Shown: piece after piece, positions 1-12,654 of the stretch | How positions within the stretch are numbered: position 1 is the stretch's first letter | Layout: every line of letters starts with the position of its first letter | NCBI GenBank assembly: GCA_014825775.1 | Contig: MVAQ01000111.1 | Coordinates: 1 to 64,000, forward strand | DNA: 64,000 bases | DNA from: Krasilnikovozyma curviuscula | Lineage: Eukaryota > Basidiomycota > Tremellomycetes > Cystofilobasidiales > Mrakiaceae | Direction: 5' to 3' | Translations under genes and position numbers: made by a program | The notes under the pieces: model-generated | The model's database searches: none | Seen by the model: the letters and a program-made list of their open reading frames with translations, nothing else | Told to the model about the DNA's origin: nothing

Positions 1-536
1 GTGTTCCGAAGCAATTGATGTGACAGCCAGGCCAGGTGCGGCGACGCGATGGAAATTGATTGTCCCGCACTCACGACGCGTAAAAACGCGCCTTTTCTTG
101 CTCTGGATGGCTATCAAAGACCTCGAATTAGCGACCTATATCCGTCAGCCTCTCATTGGAGGAGTTTGAGGGATGTCAGGGGTGGCGCCTGGTGGCAACG
201 TCAATAGGGGCCGCCCTTGTTTTGATTTACGATGGGACGCATCGCCCCCAGGATCTACGGAAAGTAAGTCACATCCTGAACGTATAAATAACTCTTGGGC
301 TCCTTGTGCTTCCTATCTCGCAATCTCGCAAAGAAGTCCACCTTCGTCACCTCCTCAAACTCCGATTCGAGGCGATATAGGGGCTTCTTTTTTTCGTCTT
401 GTACATGCGACGCAGCGGCTGCCCCGGTCACTCTCGTCTCAACGACCACCTTGACCTATTTCCCACCAGTCTCTACTTCCCTTATTATACTGTCACTCGT
501 TTCAGGCTCCCAGTGCTGCTCTCTTGCTATAGGAAA
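1..536. other. Left-end region upstream of the first GT90 gene
   Basis: No coding region with recognisable domains is seen here on either strand. The open frames present are short, overlap each other in several frames and show no family motif. The stretch probably holds the promoter and 5' untranslated leader of the GT90 gene that begins at 537. A pyrimidine-rich stretch with several TTC/CTC runs from about 440 to 530, as is common just upstream of fungal start codons. Confidence 0.5.
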
Positions 537-3338
537 ATGCCCTCCAGGGGTGGTTACGACGAACCACTGAAATCACCTTCGTTCTTGCCTCGACGTCCTA
601 AATCGCCTTCGCCCTGGCTGAAGCTCTCAACAGCATCCTTCAAACGGCTCAAGCTCATCCTCTTTGTACTGGCCATACCGCCAACTCTTATACTAGCGAC
701 CGGTTGGCACAGGAACCCGCCTTCAATCAGGAGCAGAGGGCTGGAGTTAAGCGAAGATGGGACCCAACACCACGACCACGCACCTTACCCCGAACTCTTG
801 AATGCTTTCTTTATCGACGATGGGGAAAATCAGGGGAACGAAGACATGATGGGTGAGCATGAGTTCAGAGAAGGTGAGTTCGCTTATGCGTTTCGATATC
901 TGTTAGAAATCTAGAAATCTCAACCTAATCGAACAACCAACATTACAGATGGAATGCTAGTGATAAGTCCCAATGGACGCCATCCGATCTTTGATCTTCT
1001 GAAGAGGTCAGAGAATATATGGAACAACAAGCTCGACAAATCGGTACGCGCCAAGCCCATCAATTTCAATCCAGTATAGACGACTGAACAATTTTATTTT
1101 ATTTTACCTTCTTAATAGAGTAAAACTTTGAAAGAAGCTGTGTTAGAGTATAGGAGGAGGTACGGTAGGAATCCGCCCAAGGGATTCGATGCTTGGTTTG
1201 CGTTTGCGTTGGAAAACAACGTCAAGGTTCGTCGCTCTTAAAGAAGCTTTTCAAGCTATTCTTTTTCAGCATGAATTACTCTTCTCTAGCTCATAGACGA
1301 ATACGACCAAATCAACCGAGATCTCTCTCCGTTCCTAGGGTTCAACCCGGCCTACCTTATCACCAAACAACAAGAATGGGAGTCGAAGAAGGGCTCCTTT
1401 TACCTCGAGTGTAAAGATGGGAAGGTATTTTACGCTGGAGCTAGCAACTCAAGTGACCCAGGCGAGAAAGACGTGTCGGCGCTGAGGGGTGAAGAGCAGC
1501 TCAAATTGTTGCGACCCGTGGAAAAGTTCTTGCCAAACTTCAGGGCTACGTTCTCTGCGCATGACGTGCCCAATCAGTTTGTTGGGTGAGTCTTCAACTA
1601 TCGCCTGTCATTGTCGGTAGATTGTCTGTCCATGTTTACTGATATTAGTGGTAATATGTATGTCCACCGGACACAGACAGGAACTAAAAAGCGACCTTCA
1701 AGAAGCCATTGATGGAAATGAGTTCATGGATACTTCAGCATTACACGTGAGGATCTCTTCAAAAAATCTATCTAACCTTAAAATTATAGTCTGATTTTGT
1801 CTTTGTATCTTCCCCCAGCTCAAAGACAACTACTACCTCGGATGGGCAAGCAGTTGCTCGACAGACAAACCACTGTGGGAAGATAAAGAGCTACGAACCA
1901 AGATGCCAGATATGGACAAAGTCTACCTCAACCCAAAAACTTTCATCCATGACCACTTTGCAGCTATGGACGCTTGCACGCATACTGATCTAATTAAAAA
2001 CGTTGGCTTCTTCTCGTCGCACGGTCTCGGCCCAGGACCAGCCCATCAGTTCCACCCCACATTCGCGCTCTGCACAACAAGGCTGCACTCGGATATCCTC
2101 AGCGTCGCAATGGAGCAGTACACCGATAAAGAAGACTTGGGAGAGGATCCTATATGGGAGAGAAAACCCCACAACAAGCTCCTCTGGCGTGGGTCTAATA
2201 CAGGTATCCTGTATGAAGAAAAGACTAGAGATATCTGGAAAATCTCTCAGCGTGTCAGATTGGTTGCGCAGACGAATGATCTCTCGGGAAAGCAGACGCT
2301 CATTATTCCTTCATCGCATCCAGCATCTAAGATTCTTGAACCAGAATGGGAGTGAGTACTCCTTCAAAATCAAGTAACCTATTTCACCCGACTGACTCTC
2401 GATTTTCTATTTAATTTTTTTTTCAGATTCCTCTCCTTGCTCAACGACAACTTCATGGACATCAAGTTCACTGGGAAACCGATCCAGTGCACTCCAGAGT
2501 TCTGCGAGGAGCTCTCCCAAAATTTCGATTTTCAGAAATCTATGGACTGGAATGAAGGAAATACTTACAAGTATATTCTAGACATGGATGGTCAGTGCAA
2601 ATACAAACCTTTCTAAGAGATTCGTCTAGCATTTGACGTTACGTGTACGTCTTCTGCAAGGGAACGGATGGTCAGCGAGGTATGAGATTGTTGTCATTTT
2701 GGATTAAGTTCCAATGGATTTACTAAGATTACCTTTGTCAAATCTAGATTTCAGAGATTGATGTCGACTAACAGGTAAGCATCATCGCTTCGTCGCCACC
2801 AACAACCGTTTACTCAAATATACCGCAAATCAGTTTGATCCTGAAAGCCACAGGTCCGTCCGACTGTCTCTGAGCTCTTCCAGTTGTATCTTTCTGACTA
2901 TTCCGATACTTCCTGGGGGTTCTCAGTCTTCCCTGAATGGTATACCGACAGGATCCAGCCCTGGTACAGTGGTCTGTTTACATTTTAAAGCACTTCTTTA
3001 TTTACACTCCCGTCATCTTGCCATCATAGGGTGCACTACGTTCCCGTCAAGATGGATTTGAGTGACTTGTACGATGTCATGACGTTCTTCCGAGGGGAAG
3101 TCATCACTGGCGAAGGAGGGCACGACTCGATCGCCAAAAAAATCGCGTCCGCTGGAAAGGAGTGGGCCGAGACATACTGGAGAAGAGGTACGCTCATTCC
3201 TACTTCCTACAGGTTGATAGTATGCTGATACTATTTTATTTAGTTGATCTCACGGCTTACGTATTCCGATTGTTCCTCGAGTATAATAGAGTCATGTCCT
3301 TGGATAGAGACGCGGCGACGTTTCATTTCGAGGAGTAG
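537..3338 (+). CDS. CAP10-like family GT90 glycosyltransferase (copy 1)
   Basis: Probable type II Golgi membrane glycosyltransferase of family GT90, the family of Cryptococcus CAP10 and the beta-1,2-xylosyltransferase CXT1. It is expected to add xylose or a related sugar to surface glycans; the sugar and acceptor are not determined here. The start at 537 opens a short basic cytoplasmic tail followed by one hydrophobic anchor ([18 protein letters not shown]). Downstream come the family blocks [32 protein letters not shown] and a C-terminal block with [20 protein letters not shown] and [20 protein letters not shown]. Splicing by eye gives more than ten exons, including a 19-nt exon (2661-2679) and one of about 22 nt encoding SLILKAT. 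The stop is TAG at 3336-3338. A paralogue lies at 19263-21683 on the other strand. Family assignment is firm; substrate is not. Confidence 0.88.
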
Positions 3339-3439
3339 ATAGATTGCCCTGCCTTCTCGCCATACGTTAACTTGCTGCGACACCATTACCCAGCCATAGA
3401 CTCGTACAACATATTATCATATCCCATCCTCTAGACAAT

Positions 3440-4842
3440 CTAAGACGTCGCAGCAGCAGTAGCAGCTTGTTGAGCAGCCTCCGCCTTCTTCCTCTTCTCC
3501 CTCGCCTTCTTCTTTTGTCCTGCGGAGAGCTTTATCGGCGGTTCATCGGTGTTGGAGGCGGCAGGCTCTATGAGTGATTCGATAGGTACAAGATTGGGTT
3601 GCAGACGCTTCGTTGAGCCCTTGGAACCGGATGCAAGTGGTTTCAGGTCCTGTGTAACGAGACGAAGAGTCAGCCCACGCGCAATAAGAGCAGCAGAGTA
3701 AAACCGCGCGACGCTTACATCGAATGGTCCAATGAGATCTTGTTTACCAAGAGAAGCCCATAGCGACTTCCCACCTGCGCTCTCATTCCTCGGACGGTCC
3801 CTCATGCCTTTCATCATTTGCGAGTCACTGGAGTCCTTCCCCTTTATGAGCGAGCACAGCTGGAATCCGAGATCAGCCCACTCCCTTGCATGCTGTTCGT
3901 CCCCCCACATCACACAGATCCGGTAGGCATCGTAGCAAAGCGGCGCCGTCTCGCTCTCCCACACTCCCTCTAGTGTCGCCAGGTCCATCGATCTACGGAT
4001 TGAGTAGAGCCCGAGAAGAGGCTCCGCTTGATCCAGCTGTTGGTCTATACGTTGAGCTATCGCAACACATTCTGATCGCTGACTTTCGCTGAGTTCGAGT
4101 TCAGTTGGTGGTAAGGAGCAGGCTTGACAATGGCAGTCGAAGTTGAAGTTTTTCTTGAGCGCTTCCTGTCTGGATTCAAAAGGCGCCATTACTGATACGT
4201 AAGCGACCTCAATTTCATGTCCTTTGGGGATTGCTTTGATGTTGTAAATGACTAGACGGAAAGCGCCAGCCGTTAGTTGCGTCGATTATGTCATAAGTTC
4301 TAGCGCTTTACCTTCACGTTCCAGCTTTTCGGACCAATGGAACAAAGCGTTAGGCGTACCTAGGAACAACAAAAAGAGCAACGAAGTCAGCTTGAACGTG
4401 TGGTGAGAAGGAAAAATTTGTTTTAGCTTACATGAATGGTTGAAGCGAGATATCACTAAGAAGATTCCATTCCTGTCCTTCGAGTCACCCAACTCCAAAC
4501 TGTTGGTGTACCAAATTCCTTCCGCACCGTCGTAATCGACGTGAGAGTTATGTAAGGAGAAATATTGCTCCTTGAGTGATTTTGGTAGCTCAGAGGCGAG
4601 CTGCTCGATTTTTCGACCTAGCAGACAGGTATAGCAGTATAAACAACCAGTCTTTAGTGAAAAGAACTCCAGCAACTCAGAAGCAGAGCAAAGACATGCT
4701 TACCCACGAGCCATTTCTTCGTCGAACCAGGGAGAGTGAGGATTGGCTCTTCAGCAATCAACAGTTGGCCGGCTTCCAGGTCTTGAAGGGCAAAGGCACC
4801 CAGTCCTTTGCCAGCTGTTTCTCTGATTTCAAAGAGGGCCAT
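3440..4842 (-). CDS. SET-domain protein (putative protein lysine methyltransferase)
   Basis: SET-domain protein, expected to use S-adenosylmethionine to methylate lysines of histones or other proteins. The N-terminal SET segment begins FEIRETAGKGLGAFALQDLE. Splicing the exons joins SRFNHS to C-TPNALFHW, giving the diagnostic NHSC.PN motif. The next exon gives IPKGHEIEVAYVS, the usual end of the SET fold, followed by a cysteine-rich FDCHCQAC post-SET segment. No MYND finger is seen between the SET halves. A helical C-terminal half follows and ends in a Lys/Ala-rich tail (KKKAREKRKKAEAAQQ). About four introns were inferred. The start at 4842 (MALFEIRE) puts the SET domain at the very N-terminus; an in-frame ATG at 4944 would add 34 residues without recognisable features. 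The gene is divergent from HID1. It is closest in type to SMYD/SETD-like fungal proteins, but the target is unknown. Confidence 0.85.
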
Positions 4843-5021
4843 TTCCCTAGTTAATGAGCTTGACCGGTTGAGGTTGTGACCGCCACGGCCCCAGCGCTCA
4901 CATTCTTCGACGAACGAGGAATGCTCGATTGGTTTGCCCTGCAACTTTCAGTCGGTTTTCCTACTGCAGAACTATTTCTTAATCAAAGGAGGATTTTCTG
5001 GTTAGCCAGAGGAGAGTCGGG

Positions 5022-8000
5022 ATGGCTTCCATGTTCAAGACAGCGTCAAAGTCGCTGGGCTTTATGTCGTCTGAAGAAGACGCGAAGCTGGCATTTCGCA
5101 GCAGCTCAAATGGAATTAAGAGGCTTTCCGGGGGAGAGGTGAGTACTCTTTTCTCCAATATGGAACCAGGTGGGATATCAAGGGGCATTGGGCTCGTCCA
5201 GCAAGGGTTTATATGCCATTCTAGGGAGACATCGAGGGCCAAGGAGCAGCTTGAGCCGTGACGAGCATATGTCGAACTTGTGTCCTGACTGCTGTTTTTT
5301 GTTTGCTGCACCCTCACATTAGGACATCGACCAACACGATGTTGCATACTGGTCACAGGTGAGTATTTGATCTTTCTTGTACAATTAACTTCAGTTTACT
5401 GCAGCTGATTTGCTTTCCATCTGTTCGTTCCTACCGTAGTACTACATGCTGTTCCAGTCGACTGCCGATGTCTACGCTCTCATCACGGTAGAGGACAGTG
5501 AGTTCAGCAAATACACCTAGCTTTGAGATCGTCTCTGACCTTAGCTCTTGTCTATGCAGTTCGACAGACGTTAATGACTGCGCCGAAGAACTTGCGGACC
5601 TTGCTCGTACATCTCTGTACCCATCTGTTCAGTCTTGTTGCCTCAGACCAGTTCCCTTCACCAATCTCAGCAAGCTCTACATTCCAACAAACTTTGGCTC
5701 TCTTACCCACAGGGAAATCTGTTTCAGACCCCACCAACGAGGTTCTCAACTGCCTTAGAGTGATCGGAAGGATTCTACCTGTGCTGTACGAGGCTGAGGC
5801 GGGACTCGACGAAGGTGATGCTGGAACAAGAGCATTTGTAGAAGAGATGCTCTGGGAAAATAAAGTCATCGAGGTCGAGGAGGAGGAAGCTGAACCAAAC
5901 GACCAGTTTGTGATAGATGACGACGATGAAGAGGAAGAAGTACCACCAAAGAATCTTACAAATGGAACAAACAATAGACACAGTTCCGACAAAAAGACGA
6001 CCAGTCTTCCTAGTCTGACGGAGAGACTCTACAGTTGCGCCGTCGATCTGATGTTTTGTGAAGGATTCACGTTGCCGGTGGGAGGTGCCAATCACGATGG
6101 AGAAGAGGACCTCAATGACAAGATCAACTATTGCATTTGGTAAGAAAACACCCATGCAAATAGTGTTACCGTGCTAAATTCTATTTCTTATTCTAGGGAG
6201 AGCGGTGTTGGCTCGACGGTCAACATTGGTTCAAGCCCCACCATCGACCAAAACAAATCAGAAGTCTTACGGTTCTTCATCATCTTGCTCTCGCCGTCAA
6301 TATACACTCCACCAGGACTCCTCCCATCTATACCTTCCAAACCCCTTCAAAACCTCGTCCAAAATACCGAACGGAGGCTCGTCCTATCTTTGCTGTGTTC
6401 TTGGCTAAACACGGCTCTGAACCATCCTCGAGCAGGATGGAGCGTTCCTTACTCCCATAAGCTCATCATCAAAGGGAAAGGAGAGAGTAGGGACGTTCTG
6501 AGGAAGAGATGTCTACAGGGGCTGCTGATAGCGCTCGATTACTGGGGGGATGGTTGTGATGATATTGTCAACGAGTCGACAGGAGTTATTGCACCAACAT
6601 CCAAAACCAACTCGTTTAGGTTCTTCATCTCTAAGCTGGTGAGTATAACAACCATCTCTCATGTGTCGCTAACAACAACTGACGAAGAGGATCATTTCGC
6701 AGCATCGCAAAGAGGACTTCTCGTTCATCATTGGCGGCATCTTTGGTATTCTCAACCAGCACCTTCTGGCAGCTAAGTCAGCTCTGCCGGGAAGCCAAGT
6801 GCCTCCTCCTTTCGTACAAGAAACGTGTGAGCAAATACCAAACGCCTCGAAATTATTCACTCACTGAGTTCTGCTATTTCTGGGTTAACTCTGTAGTGAT
6901 GCTGTTGTGGAAACTTATCGACCTCAATAAGAGATTCCGGAGCTGGCTTTTGGCAGATCCAGAGATGACAATTGATGTCATGTCTCACGTACTCTTCGTC
7001 TGCTTGGAGCTCAAGGATAATAAGAGTACGTGCAAACCGTCATTGTTTCCTTAGGCGATACGTTATCATTGCTGATATCATCTCTTCTTTCCAGCTCATC
7101 ATGGTCTCTTGAGAATGTGCTCGTATATTCTTCAGACCATCTCTGCTGACCCTGCCTTTGGTCAAGCTTTGACAAATCCTATCACGCTCGCGCTTCCGCA
7201 AAAGTACGCTGTCGTCGGAACAGCAGCTGATTTTATGATTGTAGTAAGTAATTGTGTGTATTCATCCCTAGAAACGATTCTGAGTGGACATCTACACCGT
7301 GACAGTCCATCTACAGCATAGCTACGACCTCCGGATTAAATCCTCTCTTCCCAGCCTTGACCATAGCAATTGCCAACATTGCTCCATACCTTAAGGATCT
7401 CGGTGTCCAAGCTAGTACACGACTGATGCAGCTGTTTACGGCGTTCTCTCAACCTGGGTTCTTGTTGGGTGATGAGGGCCATCCGAGATTGGTTAACTAC
7501 CTGCTTGAAGTCTTCAACTCGGTCATCTTCTACCAATTCAGCAGTGAGCCAATTCTCTTTTATCACTGAGGACCATTCACTCACCCCTATCATTTCAGGT
7601 AATCCAAACCTCATCTACTCGATCTTGAGAGCACACAACCAGTTCCACCTCCTCGCAACCTTGTCGTTGAAGACTGGTCTCTCAGACATTCAACGAATCA
7701 AGAAGGCTAGAGCCGCGGCTCTTGGTGAGTCGAGCCCGATCTTATTGATCTATTTATTCAATGACATTTGCTGACACTCTGTGCCGTCTTGTTGCACCTC
7801 AGATGCCAAAAAGTTGGAGGGAGTACCGGAAGAAAATGAGGAGAAATCTTCTCTGCTTCAGGAAGATGAGCGAAGCATCCCAAGCACACGAAGTACGATG
7901 GAAATATCACGAACAGAAGGCTCCGACACCGCTGGTACTAACAATGGTACGGCAATAGAGCTCACTACACCGTCAGAGAGAGACGACCCGCTCCAGAATT

Positions 8001-8894
8001 CTTCGTATCCACCTGCTCCTGTAGGAATGAGCGAGAAGGCTCGAGGTAAAAGAAGAGCGAGTGCATCGGATAATGATAATGGCGGTGATGAAGGCCTCAG
8101 CGAGGAACTGGAGAAGATGAGGCTGGCGGGAATCGGCAGTGGCAAGTATGTGCCAACGGAGGAATGGGTCAGGAGTTGGCAAAAGGGGTAAGCCTGGATT
8201 CTTCTTACTTGATCTTTTTTGCTTAGATCTCTTAACACACCTTTAATTTGCTCGATTACTCTCGTGAAAAGCCTTCCTCTGGACCCAATCTTGGTCTTTG
8301 TTTCCGAGTTGCTTCCTCGTATCGAAGCTCTACAAGCGTCCCGAACTCAAGGTCCAAACAAAGAAGTCATCAAAGTTTTAAGGACTGTGGATCTCTCAAC
8401 CGTCCTTCCACCACCACCTCCAATCATCTCCAGGAAGTTTATGGTAAGCGAACCATTGTGCTTCCTCAAAACTTGCACCGTACTGACTTCGTTCTGTCTT
8501 GCTCGTGGCTCCATCTCAGTTCTCATCAACATCCAAGATTTGGCTCACTTCTTTGCTTTGGGGAGATATCTACGTGTCTGGCCTTCCGCAGGGCCTGTGG
8601 AACAACACTGGAGTCCGGCTGTTTGGAGTTACTGTTGCCAAACCTGGTCGCAACGTGAGTTTTCGATCCGTCACGCTTTATTCTGATTGAATTTGACTCA
8701 TAATGTCACCCACTTTTTTCCCGCAGGCTCTCCAGGGCGTGCAAGGACTCGCAGGCTCGGTGGGAGGTCTCCTAGCGGCCGCCGTCAACAGCGCTGGACG
8801 GCCCGCTAACCCAAGACGCTCCTCAAGCAGTGTTTTAGAAATGACACCAACACGACACTCTATGGGAAATAGAAGTAGGGAAGGCTCTATCTAA
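5022..8894 (+). CDS. HID1: HID1 family (Hid1/dymeclin) Golgi trafficking protein
   Basis: Large member of the Hid1/dymeclin family, peripheral Golgi proteins that act in vesicle traffic and secretory-granule biogenesis in animals. The sequence starts MASMFKTASKSLGFMSSEE. Spliced exons give family-like segments in order: VAYWSQYYMLFQSTADVYAL near the N-terminus, an acidic low-complexity insert (EVEEEEAEPNDQFVIDDDDEE), a block around NKSEVLRFFIILLSPSIYTP, then HRKEDFSFIIGGIFGILNQH, LLWKLIDLNKRFRSWLL and, near the C-terminus, TEEWVRSWQKGLPLDPIL and WLTSLLWGDIYVSGLPQGLW. About ten short introns separate the exons. A Ser/Arg-rich tail ends at TAA 8892-8894. Order and spacing match HID1 over its length, so the gene looks intact. 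Its promoter faces that of the SET-domain gene, within about 180 bp. Confidence 0.85.
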
Positions 8895-9471
8895 TTTACA
8901 GATTTAGGAAAGATTTCACTGGAAGAAGGACCTCCTGAATTATTTTGCGACGTGATTTTTTCTAATGCGAAATGTTTTCGTTTCCGGTTGCGATGGCTGT
9001 TATACAGCTTACAGTAAGAGTCAGATAGCAACTGCTCAGAGTTTCCATATTTTGCCATCCAACTGTACTCGGGAACCAGCTTACCGGCGCAATTTCATGG
9101 ACAAGGATGCGCGCCAGAAGCTGAAACCTAGTTTTTGGCAGAGAAAAAGCAGAGCCCGTCAACCGACCGGCGAGGTAAACAGCAACTTTCACCACTTGAT
9201 TTCTTTTGGTTCCGGTTGAGAAGCTCATTCAGAGAGCCTCATTCACATTCGTTGGCTCCCCTCAGTTCGACCCATTCGCTTCAGACAGAAGAGTACGAGG
9301 GATTCGTCGCCAGCCATCCGGACGTGAGTTACTAACCCCCCCAAAATTTCCACGACCATATGCTGATATCCCTGCTGCCTTTATGGTCTCTGTGTATAGT
9401 TATCCTGCTTTGTACATTCATAGCTAAAACCAGACCACATCAGCCTCGCAGAGCTTTCCAGCCGCAGGATT
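8895..9471. other. Intergenic region between HID1 and the amylase gene
   Basis: About 580 bp without a supported gene. Small open frames occur on both strands (up to 88 codons) but have no family motif, no plausible splice partners and overlap one another. The region should hold the HID1 3' end and the amylase promoter and leader. Confidence 0.5.
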
Positions 9472-12254
9472 ATGTTCCCTATCTCGCTCGCTGTCTTGCT
9501 TCTGAGCGCCTCGAGCTCTGTACTAGCCCTGACGCCTGCTGAATGGAGGAACAAGGCCATCTATCAGGTACGTTTACTGCTCTATTCGTACTGTTTCCTT
9601 ATATGCTTTACAACCCCCCCAAGAAACAGGGCTGATCTTGGAATTGGCGTCGTCTCGTGCTTGCAGGTTGTTACAGACCGATTTGCAAGAAACTCCTCAG
9701 TCACATCGACATGTACACCCAGTCAAATGGCGTAGTAAGTACTTTTAAAAGCACTGGTTCATTATTCAGCAACTGATCCCTTGTTGGTCTTCTAGCTGCG
9801 GAGGAAGTTGGCAAGCGCTGAGTACGTGCAACCTTCCCAAAGTCTCGTTCGGAAGCCCTCTGCCTAACGAATTGTCCCTTGACTTTTCCTTACAGTTACA
9901 AAACTTGATTACATTCAAGGAATGGGATTTGACGCGGTTTGGATATCACCCGTGGTGACTAACATTGCTGCGTCGACAGGCGAAGGACAGGTTCGTCTTC
10001 TCGGTTTCGAATGCTGTCGATTTCCCCTCACTGATAAGCAGCTTTTATAGGCGTACCACGGCTACTGGAGTAAGTATGCACAGCAGTAGGGACTTCATTT
10101 CCATTGCTGATAAGTCCGAACTCTGCTTTTGGTTCAAACTCCCAGCTCAAGATGTAGCAACCTTCAACTCAAACTTCGGAAGCGCCTCAGATTTCCAAGC
10201 ACTCATCACAGCTTTGCATGACAGAGGAATGTACATCATGGTTAGTTTGTCATCTTCTGTTTTCTGACGTCGTTTTAATTTGATTGGAAACTAACGTACC
10301 TTGTCTTTCGGGTTGCCTTTCTTTCACTGGGTGTGATCTTGCCCGCTACCCAACAACTCACAACTTTCAGGTTGATGTTGTGATCAATCACGTCGCGTCG
10401 TCTTCGGGATCTTCTTTTGCGCCTACCACGACATACCCTCAGTTCTCTACTTCGTCTTCCTACCATGATTTCTGCTGGATCTCCGATTACACTAATCAAA
10501 CCAACGTTGAACAATGCTGGCTGGGTGATTCTACTGTCTCGCTGCCCGATGTACGTCGTTCCAGTTCCAAGTCAACTTTATTGGCGTCGCCCGTATGAGC
10601 TGTTCGTTATACACGGTCCATTGCTGACATTAGCCAATGCTCTCAGCTTGATACCGAAGATACGACCGTCATCAACTACTGGTACAGCTGGATCAAGGCT
10701 TTGGTCTCACAATACGAGTAAGTCTTGTGTTGTGCTGCGCATGCAGCCAAGTATTTTTAAATATGCGTGCTTCTGACTTTCTTTCGACGCGTTGCGCTTT
10801 TTTTTTTCAATCTCTTGCATCTCTGCAGCATCGATGGTCTCCGAATTGATACTGTGAAGCATGTCCGTCAATCGTTCTGGCCTGGTTTCAATTCTGCTGC
10901 TGGAGTATACGCCGTCGGCGAAGTCCTCCTTGGCAGTACGTAGCCCTGGAACCGAACTTTTTCTACGAGCGTTGCTGATATTAATCGGTCATGCTTACAG
11001 CTACCAGCTACGTTGCTAACTATCAAAACTACCTTGATGGTATCCTCCACTACCCACTGTTTTATCAGATTCAGTGCGTAACGTTTTTTCTTTTGCACCG
11101 CTCTGCCTCGGCGCTGATCTTCAAAAAAACAAAAACAAAAAAAAACAGGATCGCGTTCCAGTCCACCAGTGGTAACATTGCTGCATTGTATTCATTCTTC
11201 ATACAAGCGGCTGCTGCCTTCAAAGACACTACTTTGCTCGGAACGTTCATAGAGAACCAAGATCAAGTTCGATTTGCCTCTCTTACTAGTGATCAATCGG
11301 TACGTCCTGCTGACGTACAAGAGGTGCCGTTCCATGCCCTTCCCCATTATCTGATGCGCTTGCTTCTGATTATAGTTGCTGGAAAACGCCGCCGCCGTCC
11401 CATTCGTCATCGACGGCATTCCTATCACGTACTACGGACAAGAACAAGGCTTCTCAGGGGGTGCTGACCCAGCCAACAGAGAGCCGATGTGGACATCCAA
11501 TTATGACACTGAAGCTTCTGGATACAAGCTTGCGTGGAAGTACACACAAGCGCGAAAAGCTGCTGGTAACTACTCTGGAGACTTTTACACCACCAAGGTC
11601 AGCCCATGTGTATCTCTTGTGCGCATTACTAGAACTTATCTTATGCTTTCATGGTCTCAGGCTTCCATTGCTGCTTTCGGCACACACGAAATTGTTTTTG
11701 CCAAGTACCCAATGGTAGCCCTTCTAACCAACAGAGGAGTAGGAGGAACTGCCACTTTCCAAATCCCGCACAATGCTTCGTTGCCTGAAGCTGCTCAAGT
11801 CGTGGATGTGCTAACATGTACTACTTGGCAAACTGACAAATACGGTGCTACCTTGGTCACCATCACCAACGGTGCTCCCCAAGTATGTTTGCGCTCGCTG
11901 TGGACCTTCTCCTTTTCGACTAAGTGCTGAAGCTGTTCCCTCTCTTTCAGATCATCCTTCCTCTCGCTGCTGTCGGAAACTTGTGTCCTAACGGAACCAC
12001 CGCGTCTACTACCACAGCTAGCTCGTCTGGTAAGCATAAGTCTGTTCCATTTCTTTCTCCCACTCAAGCTGACTTTTTTTTTGCCAATAGACACGACCGC
12101 TGCTGATCCAGTCACGACTCCCGTTCCAGCCACTGCAACAGGAAGTACTACACCGACGGCGTCAACCACCAAAGCGTCGTCAGCGTCCGCTTCCTTCTTC
12201 ATGTCCTCTTCTGCCATTGCACTGGCGGTGGCATGTGTAGCATTTATGATTTAG
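9472..12254 (+). CDS. Secreted GPI-type alpha-amylase-like GH13 enzyme
   Basis: Family GH13 alpha-amylase-like enzyme acting on alpha-1,4-glucan outside the cell. It begins with a signal peptide ([19 protein letters not shown]) followed by the fungal amylase start [20 protein letters not shown]. Conserved regions are all present: [21 protein letters not shown] with the nucleophile Asp, [11 protein letters not shown] with the acid/base Glu, and [12 protein letters not shown] with the third catalytic Asp. Region IV normally reads ENHD; here the His is Gln. [20 protein letters not shown] and NREPMW follow. The C-terminus is a Ser/Thr-rich linker and a hydrophobic end ([16 protein letters not shown]), a typical GPI-attachment signal. 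There are about a dozen introns. The GPI tail plus the His-to-Gln change resembles cell-wall-bound alpha-glucanotransferases (AgtA type) more than digestive amylase. It could also be an ordinary amylase with an unusual residue. Confidence 0.9.
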
Positions 12255-12654
12255 ACGAGCACACCACATCTTAAGATGGTCTGTTCCACTTCACTTCACT
12301 AGAACCGGGCTGTAAGATGCTTCTTCGTCGTCGATGAACCTTTATTTATTTTGATCTCCTCTTTGGTCGTATCCTTTCTCGGTCCAAAAGCTGTAGCCAT
12401 AATGATCTACTTTCTTTTCCGAGCTGACACTCATTCGGACTTTCCATTTCATAAACATATAGATTTCCCTTGCCTATCAACATGCAAGGAGCAAGAAAAC
12501 AAATTGTGGTAACATTGTCATTATTTGAATCGTAATGTAGGTGTTTATCGTGGGGTATCAAAGACACCGGTGGAATAGTATAAGGCAAAAGCTAGCAGAG
12601 ACTAAAGAATGCAGATTGTGAATGCTAAGATAATTACGTCGAGTAAAGACCGAG
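12255..12654. other. Convergent intergenic region
   Basis: About 400 bp between the 3' ends of the amylase gene (+) and the epimerase-like gene (-). It is AT-richer than the flanking exons, and no gene or structured element is seen. Both transcripts presumably terminate here. Confidence 0.5.

Noticed and set aside
5552..5992. 146-codon minus-strand open frame rich in Ser
   Set aside because: It is the antisense of the acidic low-complexity stretch of HID1 (GAG/GAA repeats read as CTC/TTC). The plus-strand frame matches a known family.
8962..9228. Overlapping 84- and 88-codon frames on both strands between HID1 and the amylase gene
   Set aside because: The two frames mirror each other and neither shows a family motif or conserved start context.
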